Assembly (NCBI GenBank): GCA_903952885.1
Contig: CAJBHE010000067.1
Location: 1-7,978 of the forward strand
From: an uncultured Burkholderiales bacterium
Lineage (GTDB): Bacteria > Pseudomonadota > Gammaproteobacteria > Burkholderiales > Burkholderiaceae_C
Reading direction: 5' to 3'
DNA length: 7,978 bases
Under the pieces are notes generated by a model that was not told the DNA's origin, searched no databases, and saw only the letters and a program-made list of their open reading frames with translations. The translations under genes and the position numbers were made by a program. This document shows positions 1 through 6,576 of the stretch, in pieces; the first letter of the stretch is position 1, and every line of letters starts with the position of its first letter.

Positions 1-1187
1 ACCAAAGCAATGCCGAGTTAGAGCGCACACACCAAGCGCTGATGCGGGCACAGGCGCACAAAGACGAGTTCATTGCCTCTGTGGGCCACGAGCTGCGCAC
101 ACCTATGAATGCCATTTTGGGCCTTAATGGCATCTTGCGCACAGAGTTAGCAGCGCGCCCTGAAGACGCTGAAGTGGTGGATCACATTCGCCGCTCGACG
201 GAACAATTGCTCCAAGTCGTTAACGACATTTTGGATTTTTCGCAGCTGCAAGCGGGTCGTCTGACACTTCACTTGGAAGAGTTTGCGTTGCGCGAAGCCT
301 TGGACGCAGCTGTTGCCGCCTACACCGGCAAAGCCCAAGCTAAAGGCCTCACACTGAGCTTAGAAGCCTCGGCCGTGCACAACCTGTGGCTCAAGGCTGA
401 CCGCCAACGTTTGCTGCAAGTGCTCAATAACTTGCTAGACAACGCCATCAAATTTACCGCGCATGGCAGCATTCAGATCCGAGCGCAAAGCGTGGGTGGC
501 GGCGTGTTGTTTGAAGTGCAAGACTCGGGCATTGGCATCGCCGATGATCGACAAAAACAAATCTTCGCTGGTTTTGAGTATGCCGATGTACAAACCAACC
601 GCCAATACGGTGGCACAGGTTTGGGCTTGTCGATTTGTGAACGCTTGGTCAGTTTGCAAGGCGGCACACTCGGCGTGAGTAGCGTTCAGGGGCAGGGCGC
701 ACGGTTTTGGTTTTTGCTGCCTTTGCGCAGCATCGCCGTCAAAGAAGCACAAGCCGCGGCCGACATGGCGCGTCAGTTGGCGGACCAACCCTTTCAAATT
801 TTGCTGGTCGACGACAACGCGGTGAACTTGTTGGTCGCCCGCATGATGCTCAAAAAGTGCTTCCCCAAGGCCGAAATTGTGGAGGCGAGCAGTGGTGCTA
901 TTGCTTTAGAAAAACTGCGTAATCAACACTTTGATTTAACGCTGATGGACATGGTGATGCCCGAGATGGACGGAATGCAAGCCACTGAGCGGCTGCGCCA
1001 AGACTTTGATGTGCCCACTTGCCATATGCCCGTTCTGGCACTCACCGCCAGTGCCAACCCTGTTGACCATGACCGCTGTCTTGCCAGTGGCATGAATGAC
1101 GTGCTTCACAAACCTTTGGATGAGCAGCAGCTGATTTCAAAAATCTCCAATGCACTAGCGCAGCACGCACAAAGGGTGCAGACATGA
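1..1187 (+). CDS. Hybrid sensor histidine kinase/response regulator, 5' partial
   Basis: C-terminal part of a hybrid histidine kinase. The reading frame (codons from position 3) is open to the left edge, so the true start is outside the window. The ATG at 42 is internal: the 13 codons before it encode a charged helix that aligns without gaps with the linker of the next gene. Counting from the ATG at 42: HisKA H-box with phospho-accepting His16 in HELRTP; N-box with Asn134; G1 box DSGIGI from Asp161; G2 box GGTGLGLS near 190-197. A receiver domain follows at about 252-370, with the acidic pair Asp257/Asp258, phospho-acceptor Asp303, Thr335 and Lys357. Every catalytic residue expected of the family is present. 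The kinase should autophosphorylate His16 and pass the phosphate to its own Asp303. There is no HPt domain, so onward relay needs a separate partner. Its sensor region is off-window and its signal unknown. The next kinase is a paralogue, overlapping by ATGA. Confidence 0.95.
   Translation, partial: QSNAELERTHQALMRAQAHKDEFIASVGHELRTPMNAILGLNGILRTELAARPEDAEVVDHIRRSTEQLLQVVNDILDFSQLQAGRLTLHLEEFALREALDAAVAAYTGKAQAKGLTLSLEASAVHNLWLKADRQRLLQVLNNLLDNAIKFTAHGSIQIRAQSVGGGVLFEVQDSGIGIADDRQKQIFAGFEYADVQTNRQYGGTGLGLSICERLVSLQGGTLGVSSVQGQGARFWFLLPLRSIAVKEAQAAADMARQLADQPFQILLVDDNAVNLLVARMMLKKCFPKAEIVEASSGAIALEKLRNQHFDLTLMDMVMPEMDGMQATERLRQDFDVPTCHMPVLALTASANPVDHDRCLASGMNDVLHKPLDEQQLISKISNALAQHAQRVQT
1171..1176 (+). 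promoter_or_regulatory. Ribosome binding site of the second hybrid kinase
   Basis: AAAGGG lies 7 bases before the ATG at 1184, inside the last codons of the first kinase. It supports the ATG at 1184 as the start. Together with the ATGA stop/start overlap it suggests that the two kinases are translationally coupled on one mRNA. Confidence 0.6.
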
Positions 1188-2947
1188 ACCGCGAACTTCT
1201 CAATCACTTCACAGACTGGGCAGTGCCACGCCTGCCCGTCAAATTCAGAGATGGGCGCATGCCTTATTTGTTCTTTGTGATCTGGTTGTTGATTGGCGTC
1301 ATGGTTATTTTGGCCATGATCACGCCTTACCCCAATGGCGTGCCCGTGCCTTTGATCTTTGCTGGTGTGTTGTTGGTGTTGCAGGTCTTGTTCCTTTGGG
1401 GGTTGCCATTCTCTGTGGCAGCCAACATTGGTTTCTTGGCTGCATTGATGCAGGTCAGCTATGCGGCCTGGATGTCGGGTGGAATTTTTTCACCTCGCAT
1501 GGCTTGGATGGCTGCCATTCCTTTGATCCCTTTTTATGCCGTCAGCCGCAATGCAGGTTTGACGTGGTTGGGCTTGGTTGTGGCGGTTGAATTCGCCATG
1601 GCCTACATCACTTGGCAGGCGTGGTTGCCCGACAACCCCACCTTAGGCGCAGCGCAAGTCATGTCGTCTTTCGCCAGTTATTCGGTGGTCACGTTCATTG
1701 TTATTACGGTTCCTTTTTTATACGACAGCTTGTTTCGCCAAGCCTACAAAGCCAGCGCGCAACGCAACTTAGAGTTAGAAGAAAAGCGCAAAGAACTCTT
1801 GCGCACCTCGGCCCTGCGCGAGCAATTCATTGCCACGGTCAGCCACGAGTTGCGCACACCCATGAACGCTATTTTGGGTTTCAACAACATGCTGCTGGCT
1901 CGCGCGTCTGACAACCCGCAGGCGTTGAAAGTTTTAAACCACACGCGCCAATCGGCCGACCATTTGCTCACCGTCATCAACGATGTACTCGATTACTCGC
2001 AGCTGCAAGCAGGCAAGATCAAGGTGCAAAGCGAAACTTTCGCCCTGCGCGATACGGTGCACACCGCCTTTGACTTGTTTGCCCAACGGGTGGAGAGCAT
2101 GCACCTGCAATACAACTGCACCATCGACGACAACGTGCCGCAATGGGTGTCTGCGGACCGTCACCGCCTGATGCAGATTTTGGTCAACCTGCTGGGCAAC
2201 GCCATCAAGTTCACACACCAAGGCCACGTCACGTTGCATGTGCGGCAGCAACCCTTGTGCGTGCATTTTTCGGTGCGCGACAGTGGCATCGGCATACCCG
2301 AGGCGCAGCAGCCCAAAATCTTTCAACGCTTTGTGCAAGCGGAGGACGACATCCAATCGCGGTATGGTGGTAACGGTTTAGGGCTGTCCATCACTCAGCG
2401 CTTGGTGGAGTTGATGGGCGGGCACATTGGGTTCGTCAGCAAGGTGGGCGAGGGCTCGCATTTTTCTTTTACCCTCCCGTTGGTTGAGGTCGCGCCGCCT
2501 GCCGAAGACGCATCACACGCCACCCAGCGCGTAGCACCTACAGAAGCTGTGCAGCGCTTTTTAGTGGTGGACGACCACCCCATCAATCGTTTGCTGGTTC
2601 GTCAAATTCTAAAAAACCATTGGAAAAACTGCGAGCTGGTCGAGGCTGACAACGGACGCAAAGCGCTGGATGCTTTACGCCAACAAGACTTTGATGTGAT
2701 CTTGATGGACATGGTCATGCCCGAGATGGACGGCATCGAGGCCACCACCGCCCTGCGCCAAACCCTGGCCTCTCCCACGCGCGACACGCCAGTGTTGGGG
2801 CTAACGGCCAACGTCAACCCACAAGACCTAGAACGCTTTTTAGCTTCAGGCATCAACGCCGTGATGCTTAAGCCCTTTGACGCGCAAAAGGTGTGCGCTC
2901 AGGTCGAGCAAATGCTCAAAGAGAAAAAATCTTCCCTGGATTCATGA
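1184..2947 (+). CDS. Membrane-bound hybrid sensor histidine kinase/response regulator
   Basis: Complete 587-residue hybrid kinase. The N-terminal part (about 26-181) is a membrane sensor with roughly six hydrophobic segments near 26-47, 53-72, 75-96, 105-122, 124-147 and 158-181. The loops are very short and no periplasmic PAS or Cache domain is visible. A charged helical linker (about 185-212) leads to HisKA with His221 in HELRTP, then HATPase with Asn339, DSGIGI from Asp366 and GGNGLGLS at 395-402. A receiver domain at about 457-580 has Asp463/Asp464, phospho-acceptor Asp509, Thr541 and Lys563. All active-site residues are intact, so it is probably functional. His-to-acceptor-Asp spacing is 288 residues, against 287 in the preceding kinase, so the two are colinear paralogues. 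No HPt domain is present. The start at 1184 is chosen for the good ribosome binding site and ATGA overlap. The 3' end overlaps the convergent oxidase gene by 32 bases. The ligand cannot be told from sequence; the membrane bundle may itself sense a membrane or redox signal (inference). Confidence 0.95.
   Translation: MNRELLNHFTDWAVPRLPVKFRDGRMPYLFFVIWLLIGVMVILAMITPYPNGVPVPLIFAGVLLVLQVLFLWGLPFSVAANIGFLAALMQVSYAAWMSGGIFSPRMAWMAAIPLIPFYAVSRNAGLTWLGLVVAVEFAMAYITWQAWLPDNPTLGAAQVMSSFASYSVVTFIVITVPFLYDSLFRQAYKASAQRNLELEEKRKELLRTSALREQFIATVSHELRTPMNAILGFNNMLLARASDNPQALKVLNHTRQSADHLLTVINDVLDYSQLQAGKIKVQSETFALRDTVHTAFDLFAQRVESMHLQYNCTIDDNVPQWVSADRHRLMQILVNLLGNAIKFTHQGHVTLHVRQQPLCVHFSVRDSGIGIPEAQQPKIFQRFVQAEDDIQSRYGGNGLGLSITQRLVELMGGHIGFVSKVGEGSHFSFTLPLVEVAPPAEDASHATQRVAPTEAVQRFLVVDDHPINRLLVRQILKNHWKNCELVEADNGRKALDALRQQDFDVILMDMVMPEMDGIEATTALRQTLASPTRDTPVLGLTANVNPQDLERFLASGINAVMLKPFDAQKVCAQVEQMLKEKKSSLDS
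2916..2947. other. Convergent 3'-end coding overlap (kinase/oxidase)
   Basis: The plus-strand kinase ends with TGA at 2945-2947, and the minus-strand oxidase ends with TGA (TCA on the plus strand) at 2916-2918. These 32 bases therefore encode the last ten residues of the kinase and the last ten of the oxidase, whose reading there is the family-typical NPGKIF end. There is no space for an intergenic bidirectional terminator between the two genes. Confidence 0.9.
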
Positions 2948-4343
2948 TGTTGTGCGGGTCCAGCGCCCGCTTGATGGAGCGCATCATGTCCACCGCGCCT
3001 TCGCCCGTTTCGGCGCGTAAAAAATCCATCTTGTGCAAACCAATGCCGTGCTCACCCGTGCAGGTGCCGCCCAAGTGCAAGGCGCGCGTCACCAACTTGT
3101 GGTTCAAATCTTCGGCAGTTTCGCACTCTTGTGCGTTATTGGGGTCGATCAAATAGCCAAAGTGAAAATTGCCATCGCCCACATGGCCGACTAAGAAGTA
3201 GGGCAAGCCCGTGGCATCTGCCTCAACGATGGAGTCCAGCAAACAATCGGCCAGCTTGCTGATGGGCACACAGGTGTCGGTGCTGATGGCGCGACAACCC
3301 GGCTTGCTTTGAATAGCTGCAAAATAGGCGTTGTGTCGTGCAGTCCACAAACGTGTGCGCTCTTCAGGCGTGGTGGCCCACTCAAACGACAGGCCGCCAT
3401 GCTCAGCTGCAATTTCTTGCACCGTTTCAGCTTGCTCTTTCACACCGGCGGGTGAGCCGTGAAACTCCATCAACAACATCGGCGTCTCCGCCAAATTCAG
3501 CTTGGCGTATTTGTTCACCATGCCAATGGTGTTGCCATCCAGCAGCTCCACGCGTGCAATGGGCACGCCCATTTGAATGATGGCAATGGTGGTGTGCACC
3601 GCCGCCTCAATGCTGGGAAACGAGCACACCGCCGCCGACACAGCTTCGGGCAGTGGGTATATGCGCAGCGTGATTTCCGTCATCAAACCCAAGGTGCCCT
3701 CGCTGCCCACCATCAAGCGTGTGAGGTCGTAACCTGCCGCCGACTTTTTGGCCCTTGTGCCTGTGCGAATCACTTCTCCGCTGGCCGTCACCACTTCGAG
3801 GGCCAACACGTTTTCACGCATCGTGCCGTAGCGAACGGCATTGGTCCCGCTGGCACGCGTGGCACTCATGCCGCCAATTGACGCATCAGCGCCTGGGTCG
3901 ATCGGAAAAAACAAACCTGTGCTTTTGATCTCTTCGTTCAGTTGTTTGCGCGTTACGCCGGCTTGGACCGTCACGGTCAAGTCCTCCGCGTTGATGCTCA
4001 GCACCTGGTTCATACGGCTCACGTCGACGCTGATGCCGCCTTGCACCGCCAGCAAATGGCCTTCAAGCGAGGAACCCACGCCAAAAGGAATCACCGGCAC
4101 TTGGTATTGCGCAGCAAGCTTGACCGCATCTGACACATCCTGCGTGCTTTGAGCAAACACCACGGCTGCCGGCGGTGGCACATGGGTGAACGCAGATTCA
4201 TCGCGCCCATGTTGCTCACGCACCACCAAAGCGGTGGAGCAATTGGACCCAAAACGCGCGTGCAGCGCCGCCATCAATTCGGCGGGTGCCTCGCGCTGTG
4301 CAATGGCGGGGGCGAGGTGTTGGTGGGTGGTGGGGGCATTCAT
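2916..4343 (-). CDS. FAD-binding oxidase, D-lactate dehydrogenase (cytochrome)/GlcD family
   Basis: 475-residue flavoprotein of the VAO/PCMH fold, a usual length for bacterial and mitochondrial D-lactate dehydrogenase (cytochrome). These enzymes oxidise D-2-hydroxy acids to 2-keto acids and pass electrons to cytochrome c or quinone. FAD-binding part: PFGVGSSLEGH at 86-96, the DPGADASIGGM segment at 149-159, TRASGTNAVRYG at 162-173, and GSEGTLG at 213-219. C-terminal substrate/metal part: GHVGDGNFHF at 386-395 with His387 and His394, and TGEHGIG at 429-435 with Glu431/His432. It ends in the typical HNIMNPGKIF. No signal peptide or membrane segment is seen, so it is likely cytoplasmic or peripherally attached. 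The SSLEGH form of the FAD loop fits the D-lactate branch better than GlcD (glycolate) or D-2-hydroxyglutarate dehydrogenase, but substrate is not certain. No GlcE/GlcF subunits flank it, which also favours the single-subunit lactate enzyme. The start at 4343 has an AGGAG site 7 bases upstream. It is divergent from the adenosyltransferase gene and overlaps the kinase at its 3' end. Confidence 0.9.
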   Translation of the reverse strand: MNAPTTHQHLAPAIAQREAPAELMAALHARFGSNCSTALVVREQHGRDESAFTHVPPPAAVVFAQSTQDVSDAVKLAAQYQVPVIPFGVGSSLEGHLLAVQGGISVDVSRMNQVLSINAEDLTVTVQAGVTRKQLNEEIKSTGLFFPIDPGADASIGGMSATRASGTNAVRYGTMRENVLALEVVTASGEVIRTGTRAKKSAAGYDLTRLMVGSEGTLGLMTEITLRIYPLPEAVSAAVCSFPSIEAAVHTTIAIIQMGVPIARVELLDGNTIGMVNKYAKLNLAETPMLLMEFHGSPAGVKEQAETVQEIAAEHGGLSFEWATTPEERTRLWTARHNAYFAAIQSKPGCRAISTDTCVPISKLADCLLDSIVEADATGLPYFLVGHVGDGNFHFGYLIDPNNAQECETAEDLNHKLVTRALHLGGTCTGEHGIGLHKMDFLRAETGEGAVDMMRSIKRALDPHNIMNPGKIFSL

Positions 4344-4350
4344 TTAGCGT

Positions 4351-4355
4351 CTCCT
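4351..4355 (-). promoter_or_regulatory. Ribosome binding site of the FAD-linked oxidase
   Basis: On the minus strand AGGAG stands 7 bases before the ATG at 4343. It is the strongest Shine-Dalgarno match seen in the window and fixes the start of the oxidase. Confidence 0.75.
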
Positions 4356-4367
4356 GAACTTTTTGTC

Positions 4368-4396
4368 ATTTTATGAACAAGCCTACCGTCGTTGAA
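4368..4396 (-). promoter_or_regulatory. Candidate sigma-70 promoter for the oxidase
   Basis: On the minus strand TTCAAC (4396-4391) is followed after 17 bases by TAAAAT (4373-4368). The -10 matches consensus at 5 of 6 positions; the -35 is weak (3 of 6). It would start a transcript near 4361 with an untranslated leader of about 18 bases. Weak pattern evidence in an A/T-richer gap. Confidence 0.3.
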
Positions 4397-4419
4397 AGCC
4401 CCTGCGCGACAGGCAAAAT
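4392..4419 (+). promoter_or_regulatory. Candidate sigma-70 promoter for the adenosyltransferase
   Basis: TTGAAA at 4392-4397 (5 of 6 to consensus) is followed after 16 bases by CAAAAT at 4414-4419 (4 of 6). Transcription would start near 4426, leaving a leader of about 37 bases before the ATG at 4463. The leader is too short for a cobalamin riboswitch. The -35 overlaps the candidate -35 of the opposite promoter. Confidence 0.3.
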
Positions 4420-4450
4420 AGCAAAAAGATCGAACGAAAAACGCAAATAC

Positions 4451-4454
4451 AAGG
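4451..4454 (+). promoter_or_regulatory. Ribosome binding site deciding the adenosyltransferase start
   Basis: AAGG lies 8 bases before the ATG at 4463. No comparable site precedes the upstream in-frame ATG at 4373, so this site supports the shorter protein beginning MGNRLTQIATRTGD. Confidence 0.55.
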
Positions 4455-4462
4455 CAACACAC

Positions 4463-5032
4463 ATGGGCAATCGACTGACTCAAATCGCGACCCGTACGGG
4501 CGACGCTGGCACCACCGGCTTGGGCAACAACCAACGCGTCTCTAAAAACAGCTTGCGCGTGCATGCCATGGGCGAGGTGGACGAGCTCAACTCCAACATC
4601 GGCGTGCTGTTGTGTGAAGACATGCCGCAAGACGTGCGCGATGTGATGATCGACATCCAACACCAGCTGTTTAACCTCGGCGGCGAACTGTCCATCCCTG
4701 GCTTTGAGCTGCTTAAAGAAGAAGCCGTGCAAGCCCTGGACATGGCTCTGGAAACCTACAACGCCAAGCTGCCCAAGCTTGAAGAATTCATCTTGCCCGC
4801 GGGCACCCGTGGCGCGTCCCTTGCGCATGTTTGCCGCACCGTGGCTCGCCGCGCCGAACGCGCGGTGGTGGCCTTGGGCAACGAAGAAGCCATTGGTGAC
4901 GCCCCTCGCCAATACCTCAACCGCCTCAGCGACCTCATGTTTGTCTTGGCCCGTGTGCTCAACCGCCTCGATGGCGGGGACGATGTGTACTGGAAAAGCG
5001 CGCGCATGCAGCGCACCGAGGCCAAAGATTAG
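4463..5032 (+). CDS. pduO: PduO-type ATP:cob(I)alamin (corrinoid) adenosyltransferase
   Basis: 189-residue cytoplasmic enzyme that moves the 5'-deoxyadenosyl group of ATP to cob(I)alamin, making adenosylcobalamin. Family signatures in order: N-terminal ATP-binding loop TRTGDAGTTGL at 10-20; EVDELNSNIG at 38-47; FILPAG at 109-114, whose Phe corresponds to the residue that in Lactobacillus PduO helps form four-coordinate cobalamin (known for the family); RTVARRAER at 125-133 with the ATP-contacting arginines; YLNRLSDLMFVLAR at 151-164 with the conserved Asn153; and a late WK near 177-178. Length is normal for a stand-alone PduO/MMAB protein. The frame stays open upstream to an ATG at 4373, but the 30 extra residues are basic and non-conserved and would cover the promoter region, so 4463 is preferred. 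No pdu genes or methylmalonyl-CoA mutase flank it, so it probably serves general B12 salvage (inference). Its TAG stop overlaps the TAA stop of the convergent transporter gene. Confidence 0.95.
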   Translation: MGNRLTQIATRTGDAGTTGLGNNQRVSKNSLRVHAMGEVDELNSNIGVLLCEDMPQDVRDVMIDIQHQLFNLGGELSIPGFELLKEEAVQALDMALETYNAKLPKLEEFILPAGTRGASLAHVCRTVARRAERAVVALGNEEAIGDAPRQYLNRLSDLMFVLARVLNRLDGGDDVYWKSARMQRTEAKD

Positions 5033-6576
5033 TCAGACTCAGTGAGTACACCACGGTCTAGCGTGTAGCTGCGGTCGCTCACCCAATGAGCGAAGTGCGT
5101 GTTTTGCTCAGACAACAACACACTCACGCCTTGGCGTTTGAGCGCCAAAATCATTTCAGCCATTTGCTCCACGATGACGGGGGCCACGCCTTCTGACGGC
5201 TCGTCCAGTAAAACCATCAGCGGGTTACCCATGAGCGTGCGGGCCACGGTGAGCATTTGTTGCTCGCCACCGCTCATGTGACTGGCGGGACGTTGTTGCA
5301 TGTTGGCAAGGTTAGGGAACAGCGCAAAGATATGCTCGAGTGACCAATGCTCTAAAGCTGGAAAGCTGGAGGTCGCATAGGCCTCCATGACGCTCGATCC
5401 GTTGGCCAAATGCCGAGCTGCTTGTACGCCCAGCTGCAAGTTTTCTAGAACGGTTAGGTCAGTGAAGATGCGACGGTCTTCGGGCACAAAGCCAAGACCC
5501 AAGCGTGCGGCTTGATAAGGCTCAGCGCTGGAGATGTCGTGCCCCGCAAACACCACGCAGCCCGTGCGTTGCGGCATGAGGCCCATGATGGCCTTGAGCG
5601 TGCTCGACTTGCCAGCACCGTTGCGACCAACGAGTGCCACCACTTCGCCGCGCTGCACCTGAAGCTGCGCATCAAACACCACTTGAGCTGCGCCGTACCA
5701 AGCGTTCAAGCCTTGCACTGCAAGCAGAGATGAAACGGCCTTTGGTGTGAAAGGTGTTGGTGAAGCATCGTTCGCCGCCGTTTGGGCGTATTTGTCTGCG
5801 GGCGTTGCCTGTGAATTATGAGAAGCACCAAACGTTTTGCCACTGCCAAAATACACCGTCTGCACTTGCGCGTCTGCTTGCACCTGCGCTGGCGTGCCTT
5901 GCGCGATGAGTGCGCCCCGCGCCATGACCAGCACGCGGTCGGCGTGTTCAAACACCACGTCCATGCTGTGCTCGATAAAAAGAACGGCCACGCCGCGTTG
6001 ATTCACCAAGCTGCGCGTGAGCGCCATCAGCGCATGTCGTTCATCGGGGGCCATGCCTGCGGTGGGCTCGTCCATCAGCAGCAAGCGTGGCTCGTTCGCC
6101 AAAGCCATCGCTAGTTCAAGGCGCTTCACATCGCCGTAAGCCAGCGCGTTGCAGGGGCGATTGGCTTGGGTGTCTAGCTGTACTTGATCAAGCAGCTGCA
6201 GTGCATTTGCACGCCGGTAGTGTGTGGCCCGTTGCCAAGGCGCGAGGGATTTTTCATCAGCCGACAACAACGCCATTTGCACGTTCTCAGCCACGGTGAG
6301 CGAGCCAAAAGTTTGTGCAATTTGAAATGTGCGGCTCACGCCCATGCGCCACAATTCATGCGGTTTGCGGCCTAGCAGCGACACGCCACCCAAAGTAATG
6401 CCGCCGCTGTCAGGCGCGAGCTGGCCGTTGACCAAATTGAAGGTGGTGGATTTGCCAGCGCCGTTCGGGCCGATTAGGGCAAGCAACTCGCCTTTCTGCA
6501 AATTGAAAGACACATCGCTCACGGCTTGGTTGCCGCCGAAGGCTTTGTGCAAGTGCTGTACTTTCAACAAGCTCAT
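5029..6576 (-). CDS. Fused LivG-LivF-type ABC transporter ATPase (branched-chain amino acid family)
   Basis: 515-residue protein with two complete nucleotide-binding domains in one chain; in E. coli LivG and LivF are separate proteins of about 255 and 237 residues. Domain 1 (about 1-245) is LivG-like: Walker A GPNGAGKS at 36-43, Q-loop Gln85, signature LAYGD at 145-149 (the LivG form of LSGGQ), Walker B LLLMDEP at 165-171, H-loop His203. Domain 2 (about 283-515) is LivF-like: Walker A GRNGAGKS at 317-324, VPEDRRIF at 364-371, signature MSGGEQQ at 434-440, Walker B LLDEP at 456-460, and SEQN with Gln491 in place of the H-loop His, as is usual in LivF. They are joined by an Ala/Thr/Pro/Ser-rich linker (about 246-282). 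No Met codon lies between 218 and 331, so a separate LivF from an internal ATG is unlikely. It powers import through the fused permease encoded immediately upstream (ATGA overlap). Compared with E. coli LivF, domain 2 has extra residues near 385-412 and a shorter C-terminal tail. Confidence 0.93.
   Translation of the reverse strand: MSLLKVQHLHKAFGGNQAVSDVSFNLQKGELLALIGPNGAGKSTTFNLVNGQLAPDSGGITLGGVSLLGRKPHELWRMGVSRTFQIAQTFGSLTVAENVQMALLSADEKSLAPWQRATHYRRANALQLLDQVQLDTQANRPCNALAYGDVKRLELAMALANEPRLLLMDEPTAGMAPDERHALMALTRSLVNQRGVAVLFIEHSMDVVFEHADRVLVMARGALIAQGTPAQVQADAQVQTVYFGSGKTFGASHNSQATPADKYAQTAANDASPTPFTPKAVSSLLAVQGLNAWYGAAQVVFDAQLQVQRGEVVALVGRNGAGKSSTLKAIMGLMPQRTGCVVFAGHDISSAEPYQAARLGLGFVPEDRRIFTDLTVLENLQLGVQAARHLANGSSVMEAYATSSFPALEHWSLEHIFALFPNLANMQQRPASHMSGGEQQMLTVARTLMGNPLMVLLDEPSEGVAPVIVEQMAEMILALKRQGVSVLLSEQNTHFAHWVSDRSYTLDRGVLTESD

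Noticed and set aside
42..44. ATG at 42 as the start of the first kinase
   Set aside because: The frame is open to the window edge, and the preceding residues align without gaps with the coiled linker of the paralogous second kinase. Starting here would leave HisKA without a sensor.
1934..2356. 140-residue minus-strand open frame opposite the second kinase
   Set aside because: It is a mirror of the HisKA-HATPase coding region and has no recognisable domain.
2930..2990. Rho-independent terminator between kinase and oxidase
   Set aside because: The A-run at 2924-2929 is coding in both genes and is not next to a strong GC hairpin.
3459..3881. 140-residue plus-strand open frame opposite the oxidase
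   Set aside because: It has His/Arg/Ala-rich shadow composition and no ribosome binding site or motif, and the opposite strand encodes conserved FAD-binding motifs.
4420..4462. Cobalamin riboswitch ahead of the adenosyltransferase
   Set aside because: The leader is only about 40-120 bases, A-rich, and has neither the B12-box nor room for the conserved multi-helix fold.
4340..4912. 190-residue minus-strand open frame opposite the adenosyltransferase
   Set aside because: It is antisense to a confidently identified gene, is rich in His/Phe/Gly as expected from a shadow frame, and shows no family motif.
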